A DNA stretch of 52,654 nucleotides from JBCBKU01 sp038521345 (GTDB lineage Bacteria; Pseudomonadota; Alphaproteobacteria; Rhodobacterales; Rhodobacteraceae). Location of the stretch: positions 1-52,654 of the forward strand of contig JBCBKU010000020.1 in assembly GCA_038521345.1 (NCBI GenBank). Reading direction: 5' to 3'. Below, piece after piece: positions 33,487 through 42,887 of this stretch; position 1 is the first letter of the stretch; each line of letters begins with the position of its first letter. The notes under the pieces were generated by a model that searched no databases, had not been told where the DNA came from, and was given only the letters and a program-made list of their open reading frames with translations. The translations under genes and the position numbers were made by a program.

Positions 33487-34140
33487 TCAGGCGACTATCG
33501 GGAGGTTCGCCACATCGTATTCCAGCGTTATGGAGCGGCCTTTGACAGGGTCGACAAGCGCCATGCGATACCGCTCTGCCGGGCGCACGCCGCCTATGGC
33601 CGGTAGTGTGCCACAGAGCATCGCCGCGCCGTCGGGCAGGGCAGCGTCGGTGATCAGGTCGGGCAACGGTCGGATCGCGGCAAGTGTGCCTTCCTGATAG
33701 CGTGTCCAACCGCTCCTCGTCTCTATCTCGGTTGTCATTTGGATCGCGTCGAGGTGGTCTTCGAGGTCCTCCAAGGGCCAGAGCGCGCTTGCGGCAGGTT
33801 TTGCGCAGATCTGTTTCGAGGCTGCGACCGAAGTGACTTCGAGCGCGCGATCGGTGTGGTCAGAGGCGAGGCCGAGGTAAAGCGCCCCTCCGCTTCGGAT
33901 CACGAGGGGTTCGACCTCGCCAGAGGTTTCGCTACCCAGCACCTGGATCACCCGGTTTTGGGTCAGCAGGCCGTGGGAGACACGGTAGTACAGCGGAATT
34001 TGCGACGGCGGCGAGACACCGATGGCGGCAAGTTCTTCGATGTGGTGATTGACCGCCGCCCGGTCCCGACCCGTCCACCCAGCGACCGTAACATCGGAGA
34101 TGCAAGCCTCGAGCGGGCCATTTGGCGTGTCAAAGCGCAT
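33487..34140 (-). CDS. DUF2848 family protein
   Basis: This 217-residue cytoplasmic protein matches DUF2848, recognisable from VAGWTGRDRAAVNHHIEELAAIGV and the end of the protein. The fold is related to fumarylacetoacetate hydrolase. It follows dctM by 3 bases and is the last gene of the TRAP operon, so it probably acts on the imported organic acid or a breakdown product. The reaction is unknown. Confidence 0.82.
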   Translation of the reverse strand: MRFDTPNGPLEACISDVTVAGWTGRDRAAVNHHIEELAAIGVSPPSQIPLYYRVSHGLLTQNRVIQVLGSETSGEVEPLVIRSGGALYLGLASDHTDRALEVTSVAASKQICAKPAASALWPLEDLEDHLDAIQMTTEIETRSGWTRYQEGTLAAIRPLPDLITDAALPDGAAMLCGTLPAIGGVRPAERYRMALVDPVKGRSITLEYDVANLPIVA

Positions 34141-34143
34141 GTG

Positions 34144-35433
34144 TCAGCCTCCCGAAAGGACCGATGGCAAATAAAGTGCGATCGATGGGACAGCAATGAG
34201 CAGGCCGACCATGATCAGCATGGCGAACACGTAAGGGATGGCGCCGACCATGACCTCACCCATTTTGCCCGATTGCCGCGCGCCCTGAACGACGTAAAGG
34301 TTCAGGCCTACGGGCGGCGTAATCAGCGCCATTTCGATCAGGACGATCATCAGGATACCGAACCAGATGGGATCGAATCCTTGGGCGACGACAAGAGGCA
34401 CGATGATCGGGATTGTGACGACCATCAGCGAAAGTGTTTCGATGAAGAACCCGAGCACGATGTAGATCAGTACGACCACGAATATCAGACCCATGGGCGA
34501 AAGCCCCATCCCGTCTAGGAGGGCCTGAAGCTCGTTCCCAAGACCTGCCGACGCGAGGGTGAAGTTCAGGAAAGACGCCCCGATCACAACCAGCATGATC
34601 ATTGAGGTGATCTTGACTGTGCCAAGGATGCTGTCGGCGAACATCCTGATGCTGACCCCGCCAAAAAGGGTGGCGATCAGGATCGCGCCGGCGACGCCGA
34701 CGGCTGCGGCTTCGGTTGGGGTGGCCCACCCACGGTAGATCGTGCCGATGATGATGGTGAAGAGAAGAAGGATCGGGACGAGTTGGAGAAGTGCCCGGAG
34801 CATCTCCGGGAACGGGAAAGTGCGTCGGTCGCCGCCGAGAGAGGGGCGCAGTGTACAGATTGCGGCCGTGATCGCCATGAAACCAACGGCCAGTGCGATG
34901 CCCGGGATAAGCCCTGCAAGAAACAGCTGTGGGATGGAGGTTTGGGTCAGGAACCCATAGACGATCAGGTTGATCGAGGGCGGGATCATGATGCCCAGTG
35001 TGCCGCCGGCTGCGATGGCACCGGAAAAGAGCCGGGGGTCATATCCGAGTTTTTCAGCCTGCGGCATTGCCACCGTAGCGACGGTGGCCGCCGTGGCGAC
35101 GGATGATCCCGACGTGGCCGAGAACATTGTCGCCGTAGCGACGTTCGCATGTACGAGGCCACCGGGCAGCCAACTGACCCAACGGTCCAGCGCGGCATAG
35201 GTGCGCGTGGCGACACCCGAGCGAACTAGGATTTCTCCCAAGAGGACGAAAAAGGGGATCGCGATCAGCGTCGCGTTGTTGGACGTGGACCAGACCAGGT
35301 TCCCAAGCCCGCGGATAAGGGGAAAGAAACTGAAGAATTGGTCGACGCCAAAACCGAGAAGAAACAGGACGATCCCGACCGGGATCGAAAGTGCCAGAAG
35401 CCCGAGCAAGGCGACGGCAATCGCGAGGATCAT
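34144..35433 (-). CDS. dctM: TRAP transporter large permease (DctM)
   Basis: This 429-residue protein has about twelve to thirteen hydrophobic helices and the DctM pattern, with ATSGSSVATAATVATVAMPQ (about 107-126) and GTLGIMIPPSINLIVYG. It forms the ion-driven channel of a TRAP importer. Its start overlaps the dctQ stop by 4 bases. Confidence 0.93.
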   Translation of the reverse strand: MILAIAVALLGLLALSIPVGIVLFLLGFGVDQFFSFFPLIRGLGNLVWSTSNNATLIAIPFFVLLGEILVRSGVATRTYAALDRWVSWLPGGLVHANVATATMFSATSGSSVATAATVATVAMPQAEKLGYDPRLFSGAIAAGGTLGIMIPPSINLIVYGFLTQTSIPQLFLAGLIPGIALAVGFMAITAAICTLRPSLGGDRRTFPFPEMLRALLQLVPILLLFTIIIGTIYRGWATPTEAAAVGVAGAILIATLFGGVSIRMFADSILGTVKITSMIMLVVIGASFLNFTLASAGLGNELQALLDGMGLSPMGLIFVVVLIYIVLGFFIETLSLMVVTIPIIVPLVVAQGFDPIWFGILMIVLIEMALITPPVGLNLYVVQGARQSGKMGEVMVGAIPYVFAMLIMVGLLIAVPSIALYLPSVLSGG

Positions 35434-35981
35434 GTGCCCGTTCTCTCGTCTTCGCCAAAACAGCCAATCGCGGCCTCGGCGGCTGAGAACCGGCCTCTAA
35501 GAACCAACATGGCGGCGGCCATGAATGTCAGCCACGCCATCAGTGCAAACCAGACCCAACCGGCGAACCACGGGATCTGAACAAGGGCCAGTGGAGTTTC
35601 CAGTGGCGTGTTGGCGCGCGAAGAGTTGACCAACGAGCGTTCGAGGACCGGCCAGCATTTGTAAGCGATCAGTGTCACCGTTCCCGTAAGTGCCATCATG
35701 GCAAAAAGATCAAAGAGGGCGCGCCCGATCCTCCCTGCGCGCCCTCTCATGATGTCAATTCGGACATGCCCCAGCTCCAGGAGGGTGAACGCCATCCCCC
35801 ACGAGGTGGCGATCGCCATGACATATCCCGAGATTTCATCCGTGCCCCCAAAGGAAGATCCGACCTGCCGAAGCACGATATCCGCCAGAACGAACATTGC
35901 GCAGGCGACCAGCACCAAGCCCGCCAAAAGCGCGACGCCGCGGTTGAGACGACGGATGATGCGGAGCAAGTGATCTTCCAT
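35430..35981 (-). CDS. dctQ: TRAP transporter small permease (DctQ)
   Basis: This 183-residue membrane protein has four hydrophobic helices and the DctQ signature around DIVLRQVG and TSWGMAFTLLELGHVRIDIM. It partners the large permease. It lies 20 bases after dctP and overlaps dctM by 4 bases. Confidence 0.9.
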   Translation of the reverse strand: MEDHLLRIIRRLNRGVALLAGLVLVACAMFVLADIVLRQVGSSFGGTDEISGYVMAIATSWGMAFTLLELGHVRIDIMRGRAGRIGRALFDLFAMMALTGTVTLIAYKCWPVLERSLVNSSRANTPLETPLALVQIPWFAGWVWFALMAWLTFMAAAMLVLRGRFSAAEAAIGCFGEDERTGT

Positions 35982-36001
35982 TTGGTCGGTTTTCCAGTGA
36001 C

Positions 36002-37036
36002 CTATCCGTCGATGCTGACGCCGACCACGGCGCCGACGCTGGCATTCCAGCGCGCACCCCAGTCACCGCCGGACCGCTCGGCCCAGTCTGGAAGAACCTC
36101 GTTGACGAGCACGTCCCGAGCCTTGTCGAAATCTGCTTCTGAGACCTCAACAAGGGTCATGTCGCGCGCATCACCTGCCGGGCAGTCTCCATTGCCGGTA
36201 AGGCAGGCGATGTCGTTGACCAATGCGTCCTGTGCGCTGGCCCATGCCGGAGCTTCGAATTCGGCGGCTATCTGCGCTGTGATCAGCTCCTGTTTTTCGG
36301 CGCTGAGGCTGTTCCAGCGGTCCATGTTCATGGCAGTCACCACACTGTCCCAACCGCCAAGCGGGATCGCCATCAGATGCGTCGAGACTTCCCACCAGCC
36401 GGCAGAGTAGCCCGATCCGGCACCTGTCACCGCGCAATCGACCACACCCTTCTGAAGGGCGCCGGGGACCTCGGAAAAGCTGACATTGACGCCTTCGGCA
36501 CCGAGGGCTTCAAGGAGCTTCGCCGTCATGCGGCCCGAGGCGCGAACCTTCAGGCCTTCAAGATCGGCCAATTCACCGACCTCTGCATTGCAGAAGACGA
36601 CCTGTGGTGGATAGGGCGCGATCGCCAGGACCTTGGAGTTGAAGCGCGTGGCGTAGATTTCTTCAACCATGGGCCGGGCGGCGTCGACCATCGCGCGGGC
36701 TTCGTCGGCGGTCAGGGCAAGAAGCGGCACATCAAGGCCTTCAAGCTCGGGTGCGTCTGCGACGGCGTAGTCGGCTACGGTCATTGCGACGTCATATACA
36801 CCGTCACCCAAAAGACGAAAGACGTCGCCCACACCCAGATTCATCTGGTTGTGCGTGGTCAACTGAACGGTGATGTCTCCCCCTGATGCCGCGGGAAGCG
36901 TCTCGCTCCAGAACGGCGCCTCGTACTGCTTGTGGAGCGGCAAGCCGGACCAGCTGCCGACGACCGCAAGGTCTTCGGCCACGGCGGGTGTGGCCAACGC
37001 CGTTGTAGCAGCCAAAAGTGCAATCGTGCGTTTCAT
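36002..37036 (-). CDS. dctP: TRAP transporter substrate-binding protein (DctP)
   Basis: This 344-residue exported protein has a signal peptide (1-20) and a DctP fold; GLKVRASGRMTAKLLEALGA near 160-180 holds the arginine that binds the carboxylate. The ATG at 37036 (MKRTIALLAATTALATP) is clearly right and has GAGAACC-type ribosome sequence upstream. It lies between the DUF1445 gene and dctQ. The ligand is probably a carboxylate; the DUF1445 hydro-lyase suggests a hydroxy or amino acid. Confidence 0.9.
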   Translation of the reverse strand: MKRTIALLAATTALATPAVAEDLAVVGSWSGLPLHKQYEAPFWSETLPAASGGDITVQLTTHNQMNLGVGDVFRLLGDGVYDVAMTVADYAVADAPELEGLDVPLLALTADEARAMVDAARPMVEEIYATRFNSKVLAIAPYPPQVVFCNAEVGELADLEGLKVRASGRMTAKLLEALGAEGVNVSFSEVPGALQKGVVDCAVTGAGSGYSAGWWEVSTHLMAIPLGGWDSVVTAMNMDRWNSLSAEKQELITAQIAAEFEAPAWASAQDALVNDIACLTGNGDCPAGDARDMTLVEVSEADFDKARDVLVNEVLPDWAERSGGDWGARWNASVGAVVGVSIDG

Positions 37037-37057
37037 GAGGTTCTCCTTGTCGAACAA

Positions 37058-37903
37058 TCAATGGTTGGTTTCATTGGAATGGGAAAACACCGGGACTTCG
37101 GCGTCTTCGGGGATGTCGCTGATCAGCATGTGACCGGGACGGTGTGTGATGCAGAACGGAAGCCGGGCGGCCTCAATGGCAACTTGCGGGGTCACCCCAC
37201 AGGCCCAGAAAACCGGCACCTCTCGCGGTCCGATGGGCGCGGGATCGCCCCAATCAGGGTTCGAGACGTCGTTTATGCCGATGTCAGCCGGATCCCCCGA
37301 ATGAACCGGCGCACCATGGGCAAGGTGGAAACGGCGCGATATCTTGATGGCCTCTGCAACGCGGTCTTCGGGTATAGCGCGCATCGAAACCACCATCTTG
37401 CCCGAGAACGGGCCCGCCGGAACGGTGTCGATGTTGGAACGGAACATCGGCACGGTCGTGTTGTTGTTGATGTGCCAGACCGGGATGCCCGCACGGATCA
37501 GCGCGTGTTCGAAGGTAAAGGAGCAACCCAGCGCGAAGACCACAAGGTCGTCCATCCAGATCTCTCTGATGTCATGCATGGTACCGGCAAGGCGTCCGTC
37601 GCGATAGATGTTGTAGGCCGGAACGTCGCTGCGGATGTCGATGTCGCGGCCCATGGTGACCATCATCGGATTGCCGGTGTCGGACACACCGGTCAAAGGA
37701 CAGGGCTTCGGATTGCGCTGACAGTACCGCATGAAATCGAGGGCATAGCGCTCCGGCATTATGGCCAGGTTGGCTTGGAGGTAGCCCTGACCGAGCCCCG
37801 CGGTGTGCGACGCATAAAGTCCGGCGCGGATGGCATCCCGCACGTCCTGTAAGGAACTCCGTTTCAGGTTTTCGTAGGTTTTCGTCACGCAGCCACCCAA
37901 CAT
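37058..37903 (-). CDS. DUF1445 putative hydro-lyase
   Basis: This protein of about 281 residues belongs to the DUF1445 family (D-glutamate cyclase and putative hydro-lyases). Family features include GLGQGYLQANLAIMP, FMRYCQRNPKPCPLTGVSD and the late ACGVTPQVAIEAARLPFCITHRPGHM. It is the first gene of the TRAP operon, so it may process the imported compound. The start is uncertain: ATG at 37903 or GTG at 37888, neither with a strong ribosome site. Confidence 0.85.
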   Translation of the reverse strand: MLGGCVTKTYENLKRSSLQDVRDAIRAGLYASHTAGLGQGYLQANLAIMPERYALDFMRYCQRNPKPCPLTGVSDTGNPMMVTMGRDIDIRSDVPAYNIYRDGRLAGTMHDIREIWMDDLVVFALGCSFTFEHALIRAGIPVWHINNNTTVPMFRSNIDTVPAGPFSGKMVVSMRAIPEDRVAEAIKISRRFHLAHGAPVHSGDPADIGINDVSNPDWGDPAPIGPREVPVFWACGVTPQVAIEAARLPFCITHRPGHMLISDIPEDAEVPVFSHSNETNH

Positions 37904-37983
37904 CCGGATCAGCGTGACAGGGCCCAAATATCAAATCAAATTCAAAAAAACGTTCAGAAGTGATCAACTGGTTTTATGGGCGC

Positions 37984-38865
37984 TTAGTAGGCACGCGCGA
38001 CTTCCAAGGCAGTTTCGGCTGCAATTTCAACGATATGGCTTTTGGGAACACCAAGATAGGATGCGGTGAAGTAAAGAGGGGACGGAACCCATCCGGGATC
38101 GAACTCGCGAATCTGTCCGTCCTCGACATGCGCCTGGCCCAATGCGCGCGGCAAAGCTGCGACACCAAGGTCGGCGGCCACGAGCCTGAAACACGCTGAA
38201 AGCGAGGTTGAAGGGAAAAGCGAGATGTCCGGTCCGACCTTTTCGAACAGCATCTCTTTCAACTCACGGTAGGGCCGTGTGTTACGGGCATAGGTCAGAA
38301 CGGGGCGCAGGAGATAATCGGCGGCGTTCGCCAAGGGCCCTCCCGAGGCAGACGTGTACCAAGCCAGCTCGAACCCGGGCAGCGCGACATTGTTGACCGT
38401 GTGTTCCGAAATTGGGCCGAGAAGGATCGCCAGATCGATCTCGCGGTTCAAAAGGCCGGCGCGAAGGTTGGACGAAATGTCCACATCTATCTCGATCTCC
38501 AGGCGCCTGTGATCCTCGTGGAGCCGCGAGACAAGCTCTGGAAGCCAGCACTGGGCAATTGTCTCTGAGACGCCGAGCCGGAGCCGCCCGTCGATACCCG
38601 CCGGGTCGACCACATCGCGTTCAACCATCTCGACCAAGTGTTCGAATTTCTCCGCATGGACCAGAAGAAGCTCGCCGCGTTTGGTCAGGCGGATGCCACG
38701 AGACGTCCGCTCATACAGTTCGCAGCCAAGCGCCGTTTCAAGGTTCTTGATGCGTGCGGTGACCGCCGGCTGCGTCAGGTTGATGGCGTTCGCTGCTTTT
38801 CTGACGCCTCCGAACCTGATGACAGCAAGAAAAGTCTTCAATTGTTCGATGTTGACGCGGCTCAT
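37984..38865 (-). CDS. LysR-family regulator of the TRAP operon
   Basis: This 293-residue regulator has the LysR helix-turn-helix at residues 1-60 (MSRVNIEQLKTFLAV and NLTQPAVTARIKNLE) and an effector domain from about 90. It lies directly upstream of the DUF1445-dctPQM-DUF2848 genes in the same direction, with an 80-base gap rich in TTTGA-type repeats that may hold its binding site. An ATG at 38880 is an alternative start. Confidence 0.87.
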   Translation of the reverse strand: MSRVNIEQLKTFLAVIRFGGVRKAANAINLTQPAVTARIKNLETALGCELYERTSRGIRLTKRGELLLVHAEKFEHLVEMVERDVVDPAGIDGRLRLGVSETIAQCWLPELVSRLHEDHRRLEIEIDVDISSNLRAGLLNREIDLAILLGPISEHTVNNVALPGFELAWYTSASGGPLANAADYLLRPVLTYARNTRPYRELKEMLFEKVGPDISLFPSTSLSACFRLVAADLGVAALPRALGQAHVEDGQIREFDPGWVPSPLYFTASYLGVPKSHIVEIAAETALEVARAY

Positions 38866-39075
38866 GCCACTTGATGCCATGCCCACTTGGTATTGCCTAG
38901 TTGTTGAAGGGGCGGTGTCAGATCCAACCGGGGTCGGTGATGTCGCGGACACTCTTTGCCATTCAGCGGGAAGCTCGCCGACGATCGGAAGGCTGTTCCA
39001 TGAGGCGGGCGCTCTCCGACAAGGCGCGTATCCGGCAATGTTCCATTTGCGCGGAACCGGGCTGATCCCGGTTGG

Positions 39076-39810
39076 CTAGATTTGAAGTGCCGAGATATCG
39101 TAGATGGTGATCTCTGATCGCGTGATCTCCAAAACGCCTTCGGCGCGAAGCTTGTCGAGTGTCTGGGTCACCCATTGACGGGTCGCACCGACGATGAAGG
39201 CAATCTGTTCGTAGGTGATTGTCCGATCAATGATGATGGCCTCGCCTTGGTGGCGCCCCTGAGTATCCGCGAAGATCACAAGAAACTGCCGAAGGCGTTC
39301 AGTCACCGAACGGGTTCCCAGCATCTGGATCAGGGCAGAATAGCATTTCCCCTTGGCGATCAATCCGTGAATGACGGCAATGGCCACGTCCGGAATCTCC
39401 CGGACGAGCTTCTCAAGGCTCATACCTGACAAGAATACCATCTCGCAGTCTTCCACCGCGTCGGCGGACCAGACGTGGCGCCCTCTGCCGAAAACTTCGG
39501 GTCCCCCAATGAAATGGCCTTGGGTCCAGAAGGCTAACGTGATCTCGCGCCCTGTGGGCCCAACATAATAGGTGCGGGCCTTGCCGCTTTCGATGATCCA
39601 GACACCGGTGTGGCTTGCCCCCTGCAGGAAAATGCTGTCGCCCTTCGAGAAGGTGGATCGACTTCCCAGCCTGCGGACCGTTTTTTGGTCCTCCGAGGAC
39701 AGCGCGTTCAAGAAGCCCGACCCTTCGTTGATGTCGAGAAGGTACTCCGAAAGGTACATGGCCCCCTCTGTGGGACCGCCTTGGATCTCGCCGTCCAGAG
39801 CGTGGATCAT
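39076..39810 (-). CDS. Crp/Fnr-family regulator at the end of the ABC/SCO operon
   Basis: This 244-residue regulator has a cyclic-nucleotide-binding fold (FSKGDSIFLQGASHTGVWIIESGKA shortened here) and a winged helix with ITYEQIAFIVGATRQWVTQTL. There is no Fnr-type cysteine cluster. Its start overlaps the diheme cytochrome gene by 4 bases, making it the last gene of the operon that begins with the NosL-fused binding protein. It may autoregulate that operon. The ligand is unknown. Confidence 0.88.
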   Translation of the reverse strand: MIHALDGEIQGGPTEGAMYLSEYLLDINEGSGFLNALSSEDQKTVRRLGSRSTFSKGDSIFLQGASHTGVWIIESGKARTYYVGPTGREITLAFWTQGHFIGGPEVFGRGRHVWSADAVEDCEMVFLSGMSLEKLVREIPDVAIAVIHGLIAKGKCYSALIQMLGTRSVTERLRQFLVIFADTQGRHQGEAIIIDRTITYEQIAFIVGATRQWVTQTLDKLRAEGVLEITRSEITIYDISALQI

Positions 39811-40382
39811 GGGCGCTCCTGCGCTGACAGGTAGGTCGCGATTGCCTCAATGTCTGCATCCGACATCGGCATCATGGCCTTGTGCATACCGGGCGCGCCT
39901 TTAACATCCCGGCGACCCTCGCGGAAATCTGTCATCTGCTTGACCAGATAACCCGGATGCTGCGCCGTCAGATATGGCACGACGGGGTCACCGTCCGCCG
40001 TGTTGGTATGACAGGTCTCGCACCCAAGTTCGTTCACGATCGCCGCGCCACGGGTTGTGTCGTCGGCAGGATATGGGGCAGGGGGATCCTGAGAGGAGAA
40101 CCAATCGGCGACGAAGGGGATGTCTTCTGGATGCAGCTCGCTGACGATGTTGACCATCTGCCCGCCGTCATTCGAGCGGTGTCCGCCGATAAAGGCCCTG
40201 ATTTGAGCCTCGATATAGTCCACCCTCTGGCCGCCAAGGTTTGGGAATTTGGCCGTATGCGATACCCCGAACAGCCCATGGCAAAGCGCACAGGTCTCAT
40301 AAGCCGGATACTGAGACGGATCATAATCCGCGAGAACCGGTGTCGCACATAACCCGATCAAGGCAAGTGCCCTAGCTCCCAT
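39807..40382 (-). CDS. Periplasmic diheme cytochrome c (c4-like)
   Basis: This 191-residue exported protein has a signal peptide (1-18) and two heme motifs, CALCH (31-35) and CETCH (about 113-117), with late methionine-containing segments (KAMMPMSDADIEAIATYL) typical of cytochrome c4 tandem domains. The ATG at 40382 (MGARALALIG) starts 11 bases inside the PCu(A)C gene. It could transfer electrons from a periplasmic oxidation to a terminal oxidase or supply a copper reductant. Confidence 0.88.
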   Translation of the reverse strand: MGARALALIGLCATPVLADYDPSQYPAYETCALCHGLFGVSHTAKFPNLGGQRVDYIEAQIRAFIGGHRSNDGGQMVNIVSELHPEDIPFVADWFSSQDPPAPYPADDTTRGAAIVNELGCETCHTNTADGDPVVPYLTAQHPGYLVKQMTDFREGRRDVKGAPGMHKAMMPMSDADIEAIATYLSAQERP

Positions 40383-40809
40383 GCGCCTGCAGGTCCTTAA
40401 ACGGGACGACGATCGCGGAAACAGGGATCGCCTCGCCATTGGCGAATTCCAGCGTCAGTTCCACCTGCCCGCCTTTTTCAAGTGGGGCCGTGGGACGCAT
40501 CAGCATGACATGCAGTCCACCATGCGCGAAGACCACGCTCTGACCGGGCGGGATCTCGAGCGCGTCCACCGACGACATCATCGCCACGTCGCCGCTCACC
40601 TCGGTCCGGTGAATGTGGGCCATCATGTAACCCTCGGCGGAAACACCGATCAGTTGTCGAGGCGTATCGCCCGTATTGGCGAGGGTGAAGTACGCTGCAT
40701 GGGCAACTGCGCCCGGCGGGGCGAGCGGAACGACGGGCGCCTCGACCGTGACCTCACCGGCCATCAGCGTCGCCGGCATGAACATGAGGGATAGCGCGGC
40801 CCGGATCAT
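40372..40809 (-). CDS. PCu(A)C copper chaperone
   Basis: This 145-residue exported copper chaperone has a signal peptide (1-17) and the Cu(I)-binding motif: a histidine in HRTEVSGDVAMM followed, about 20 residues later, by HGGLHVMLM. PCu(A)C delivers copper to the CuA site of cytochrome oxidase or similar sites, usually together with SCO. It overlaps the SCO gene by 4 bases and the cytochrome gene by 11. Confidence 0.9.
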   Translation of the reverse strand: MIRAALSLMFMPATLMAGEVTVEAPVVPLAPPGAVAHAAYFTLANTGDTPRQLIGVSAEGYMMAHIHRTEVSGDVAMMSSVDALEIPPGQSVVFAHGGLHVMLMRPTAPLEKGGQVELTLEFANGEAIPVSAIVVPFKDLQAHGS

Positions 40810-41399
40810 TGTGACAGCTCCTTGCGGTACTGGATCTGCAGGCGGGCAAGGAACTCGGCCGTCGCACCCGGGTGAAAAGGCGGTTGCAGCTTGGCCCGAA
40901 GCGTGCCGTCGGGTGCGATGACCGATACCGAGGAACTGTGTTGCACTTCGTAGTAGCCGGTGTGGTCGGGCTTCAGCAGGCGATAGAAGCTGTCGGTTGC
41001 CTCGATCAGGGTGTCGATCTGGTCGCGCTCGCCGGTGAAGCCTTCAAAGTCCGGATGGAAGAACTTGGCGTAATCCGTGACCGCTTCGGCATCACGGTCC
41101 GGGTCGACAGAGACGAAGACGACTTTCGGCACGTTGTCTGGGCGGACGCGCATGCCAGTCTCGGAAACGGCCGCCTCGAGGTTTCCAAGCGTGAAGGGAC
41201 AAATGTCGGGACAGGACAGGAAGCCGAACATGACAAGGGTCCATTGGTTCAGCAGTTCCTGGTCGGTGAACTCTTCGTTCAATTCGTTGGTGAACGCGAA
41301 TGCCGGCATCTCGACCGGTTCGTCCAGCATGACGCCCTGAACCTGCGCGATGGCCGGCGACGTCAGGAGTGCAGTGAAAACAGCAGCAATCAGTCTCAT
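40806..41399 (-). CDS. SCO1/SenC-family copper protein
   Basis: This 197-residue exported thioredoxin-fold protein has a signal peptide (1-18) and the copper site CPDIC (about 63-67), with the third ligand histidine in EVQHSSSV (about 152). SCO proteins insert copper into CuA or reduce its cysteines. Its start overlaps the ABC ATPase stop by 4 bases, so it is made together with the importer, which is an unusual partnership. Confidence 0.92.
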   Translation of the reverse strand: MRLIAAVFTALLTSPAIAQVQGVMLDEPVEMPAFAFTNELNEEFTDQELLNQWTLVMFGFLSCPDICPFTLGNLEAAVSETGMRVRPDNVPKVVFVSVDPDRDAEAVTDYAKFFHPDFEGFTGERDQIDTLIEATDSFYRLLKPDHTGYYEVQHSSSVSVIAPDGTLRAKLQPPFHPGATAEFLARLQIQYRKELSQ

Positions 41400-42226
41400 G
41401 CGTTTTGGTCCTCAAAGGCTTTGCGACTTTCGGCCTTGATTGTATCGAGGCAGAACTGCCGTGCGCTGATGTATTCGGTGCTTGAGGCCATATCGGTCGA
41501 GCGTGGCCTCGGCAGATTGATCCTGAGGTCTTCGATGATGCGGCCCGGTGCCGCGCTCATGATCAGGACGCGGTCGGCAAGAAAGACCGCCTCGTCCACA
41601 TCATGGGTGACGAACACAACCGTCGTGCCGAAGCTCTTCCAGATATCAAGAAGGCTTTCCTGCATCATCAGCCGGGTCTGCGCGTCAAGAGCGCCGAATG
41701 GCTCGTCCATCAGCAGAACGGACGGATAGTTGGCAAGCGCGCGCGCAATCCCGACGCGCTGCTGCATCCCGCCCGACAGTTCTGCCGGATACCGATTGCC
41801 GAACTTCTTCAGCCCAACCAGCTCGAGGAATGTATTGGCCGTCGACCCGGCGGACGTCCGCGTGGCGCCCGCCATCTTGGGGCCGAAAGCAACGTTCTCG
41901 TAAACCGTTTTCCACGGCAGCAGCGAATATTGTTGGAAGACCATGCCGCGATCGGGACCTGGCTTTTCAACCAGAACGTCATCCACGGTGACCCGGCCCT
42001 CGGTCGGCTTCACATAGCCCGCAATTGCATTCAGGAGCGTCGACTTCCCGCATCCTGAAGGGCCAAGGATACAGACAAACTCTCCCGCCTTCACATCGAT
42101 TGACGTGGTCTCGACAGCGAGATGCGCGTCCGCGCCAGAGCCGAAGGTGATCGAGACTTCGTCGACGGCGATGTGCCCTTTGCCCTCCTCCTTCGAGGGG
42201 TCTTTGAACTTGAGAACGTCAAGCAT
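41396..42226 (-). CDS. TauB/SsuB-like ABC transporter ATPase
   Basis: This 276-residue ATPase has Walker A GPSGCGKST (about 55-63), signature LSGGMQQRVGIARAL (about 147-161) and Walker B VLLMDEPFGALDAQTR. It belongs to the nitrate/sulfonate/taurine importer class and powers uptake with the permease at 42884. It overlaps the gene before by 8 bases and the SCO gene by 4. Sequence alone does not show the substrate. Confidence 0.92.
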   Translation of the reverse strand: MLDVLKFKDPSKEEGKGHIAVDEVSITFGSGADAHLAVETTSIDVKAGEFVCILGPSGCGKSTLLNAIAGYVKPTEGRVTVDDVLVEKPGPDRGMVFQQYSLLPWKTVYENVAFGPKMAGATRTSAGSTANTFLELVGLKKFGNRYPAELSGGMQQRVGIARALANYPSVLLMDEPFGALDAQTRLMMQESLLDIWKSFGTTVVFVTHDVDEAVFLADRVLIMSAAPGRIIEDLRINLPRPRSTDMASSTEYISARQFCLDTIKAESRKAFEDQNA

Positions 42227-42887
42227 TGGCAGGCACCCCCTTCGGTTCAGTCCTTGGGCGGGACTTGCGCCATGCGAGAAAGACGATCACAGCAAATAGC
42301 GTGCCGAAGCCCGAAAAAGTCAGAACCGGACCCATGGTCTCCAGCGCGAGTGACGTGGACACGCCAAGACCGAGCATCGCGAGACCAACGACCCAGCTTG
42401 GCGTCGCACAGCAGACCACCCAGCTCATGGTGGCATTGGTCATCGCAACAAGAATGGCCCCCAGTCCCGTGGTCGCCCGCAGTGTGGTGGAGGCTCCCGT
42501 GTCGCAGGTGTCACGCCGCACCAGTGCGAGACACAGGGACACCATGGCCCCAAGCACAAACAGAACAAGCAGGCGGGACGGAACCACGTTGAGGCTCCAT
42601 TCGGAGATTCCCGAGCCGAAATCGTAGTTCATGTAGCCGATCTCGATCAGCCACTCTTCCCAGATGATGCGCACCATGTCGGACCAGGAGGGGGTGGACT
42701 GGATGATCCACGCGACGTTTCCGATCCAGTCGTAGAACGTGACGTAGTTCGGAAGGTCCTGAAACCGGACGATCAGCGCGATCATCATCATGACCTGAAA
42801 CAGAAGTGCGAAGATCAAACCGTGCAGCGCCATGGTCTTCCAGTTGGCGCCCACCTCGTTCCAAATAGTTGAAAGTATACGCATCAT
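42219..42887 (-). CDS. Unknown membrane protein with a Cys-Cys pair
   Basis: This 222-residue membrane protein has about five hydrophobic segments. A conserved-looking region around 110-165 contains DTCDTGASTTLRATTGLGA, a WVVCCATPSW motif inside or beside a helix, and LGLGVSTSLALETMGPVLTF. I do not recognise a family. It overlaps the permease stop by 4 bases and the ATPase start by 8, so it is an integral part of the importer operon. The paired cysteines and the earlier Cys pair suggest thiol or copper handling. Two adjacent ATGs compete as start. Confidence 0.75.
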   Translation of the reverse strand: MMRILSTIWNEVGANWKTMALHGLIFALLFQVMMMIALIVRFQDLPNYVTFYDWIGNVAWIIQSTPSWSDMVRIIWEEWLIEIGYMNYDFGSGISEWSLNVVPSRLLVLFVLGAMVSLCLALVRRDTCDTGASTTLRATTGLGAILVAMTNATMSWVVCCATPSWVVGLAMLGLGVSTSLALETMGPVLTFSGFGTLFAVIVFLAWRKSRPRTEPKGVPANA

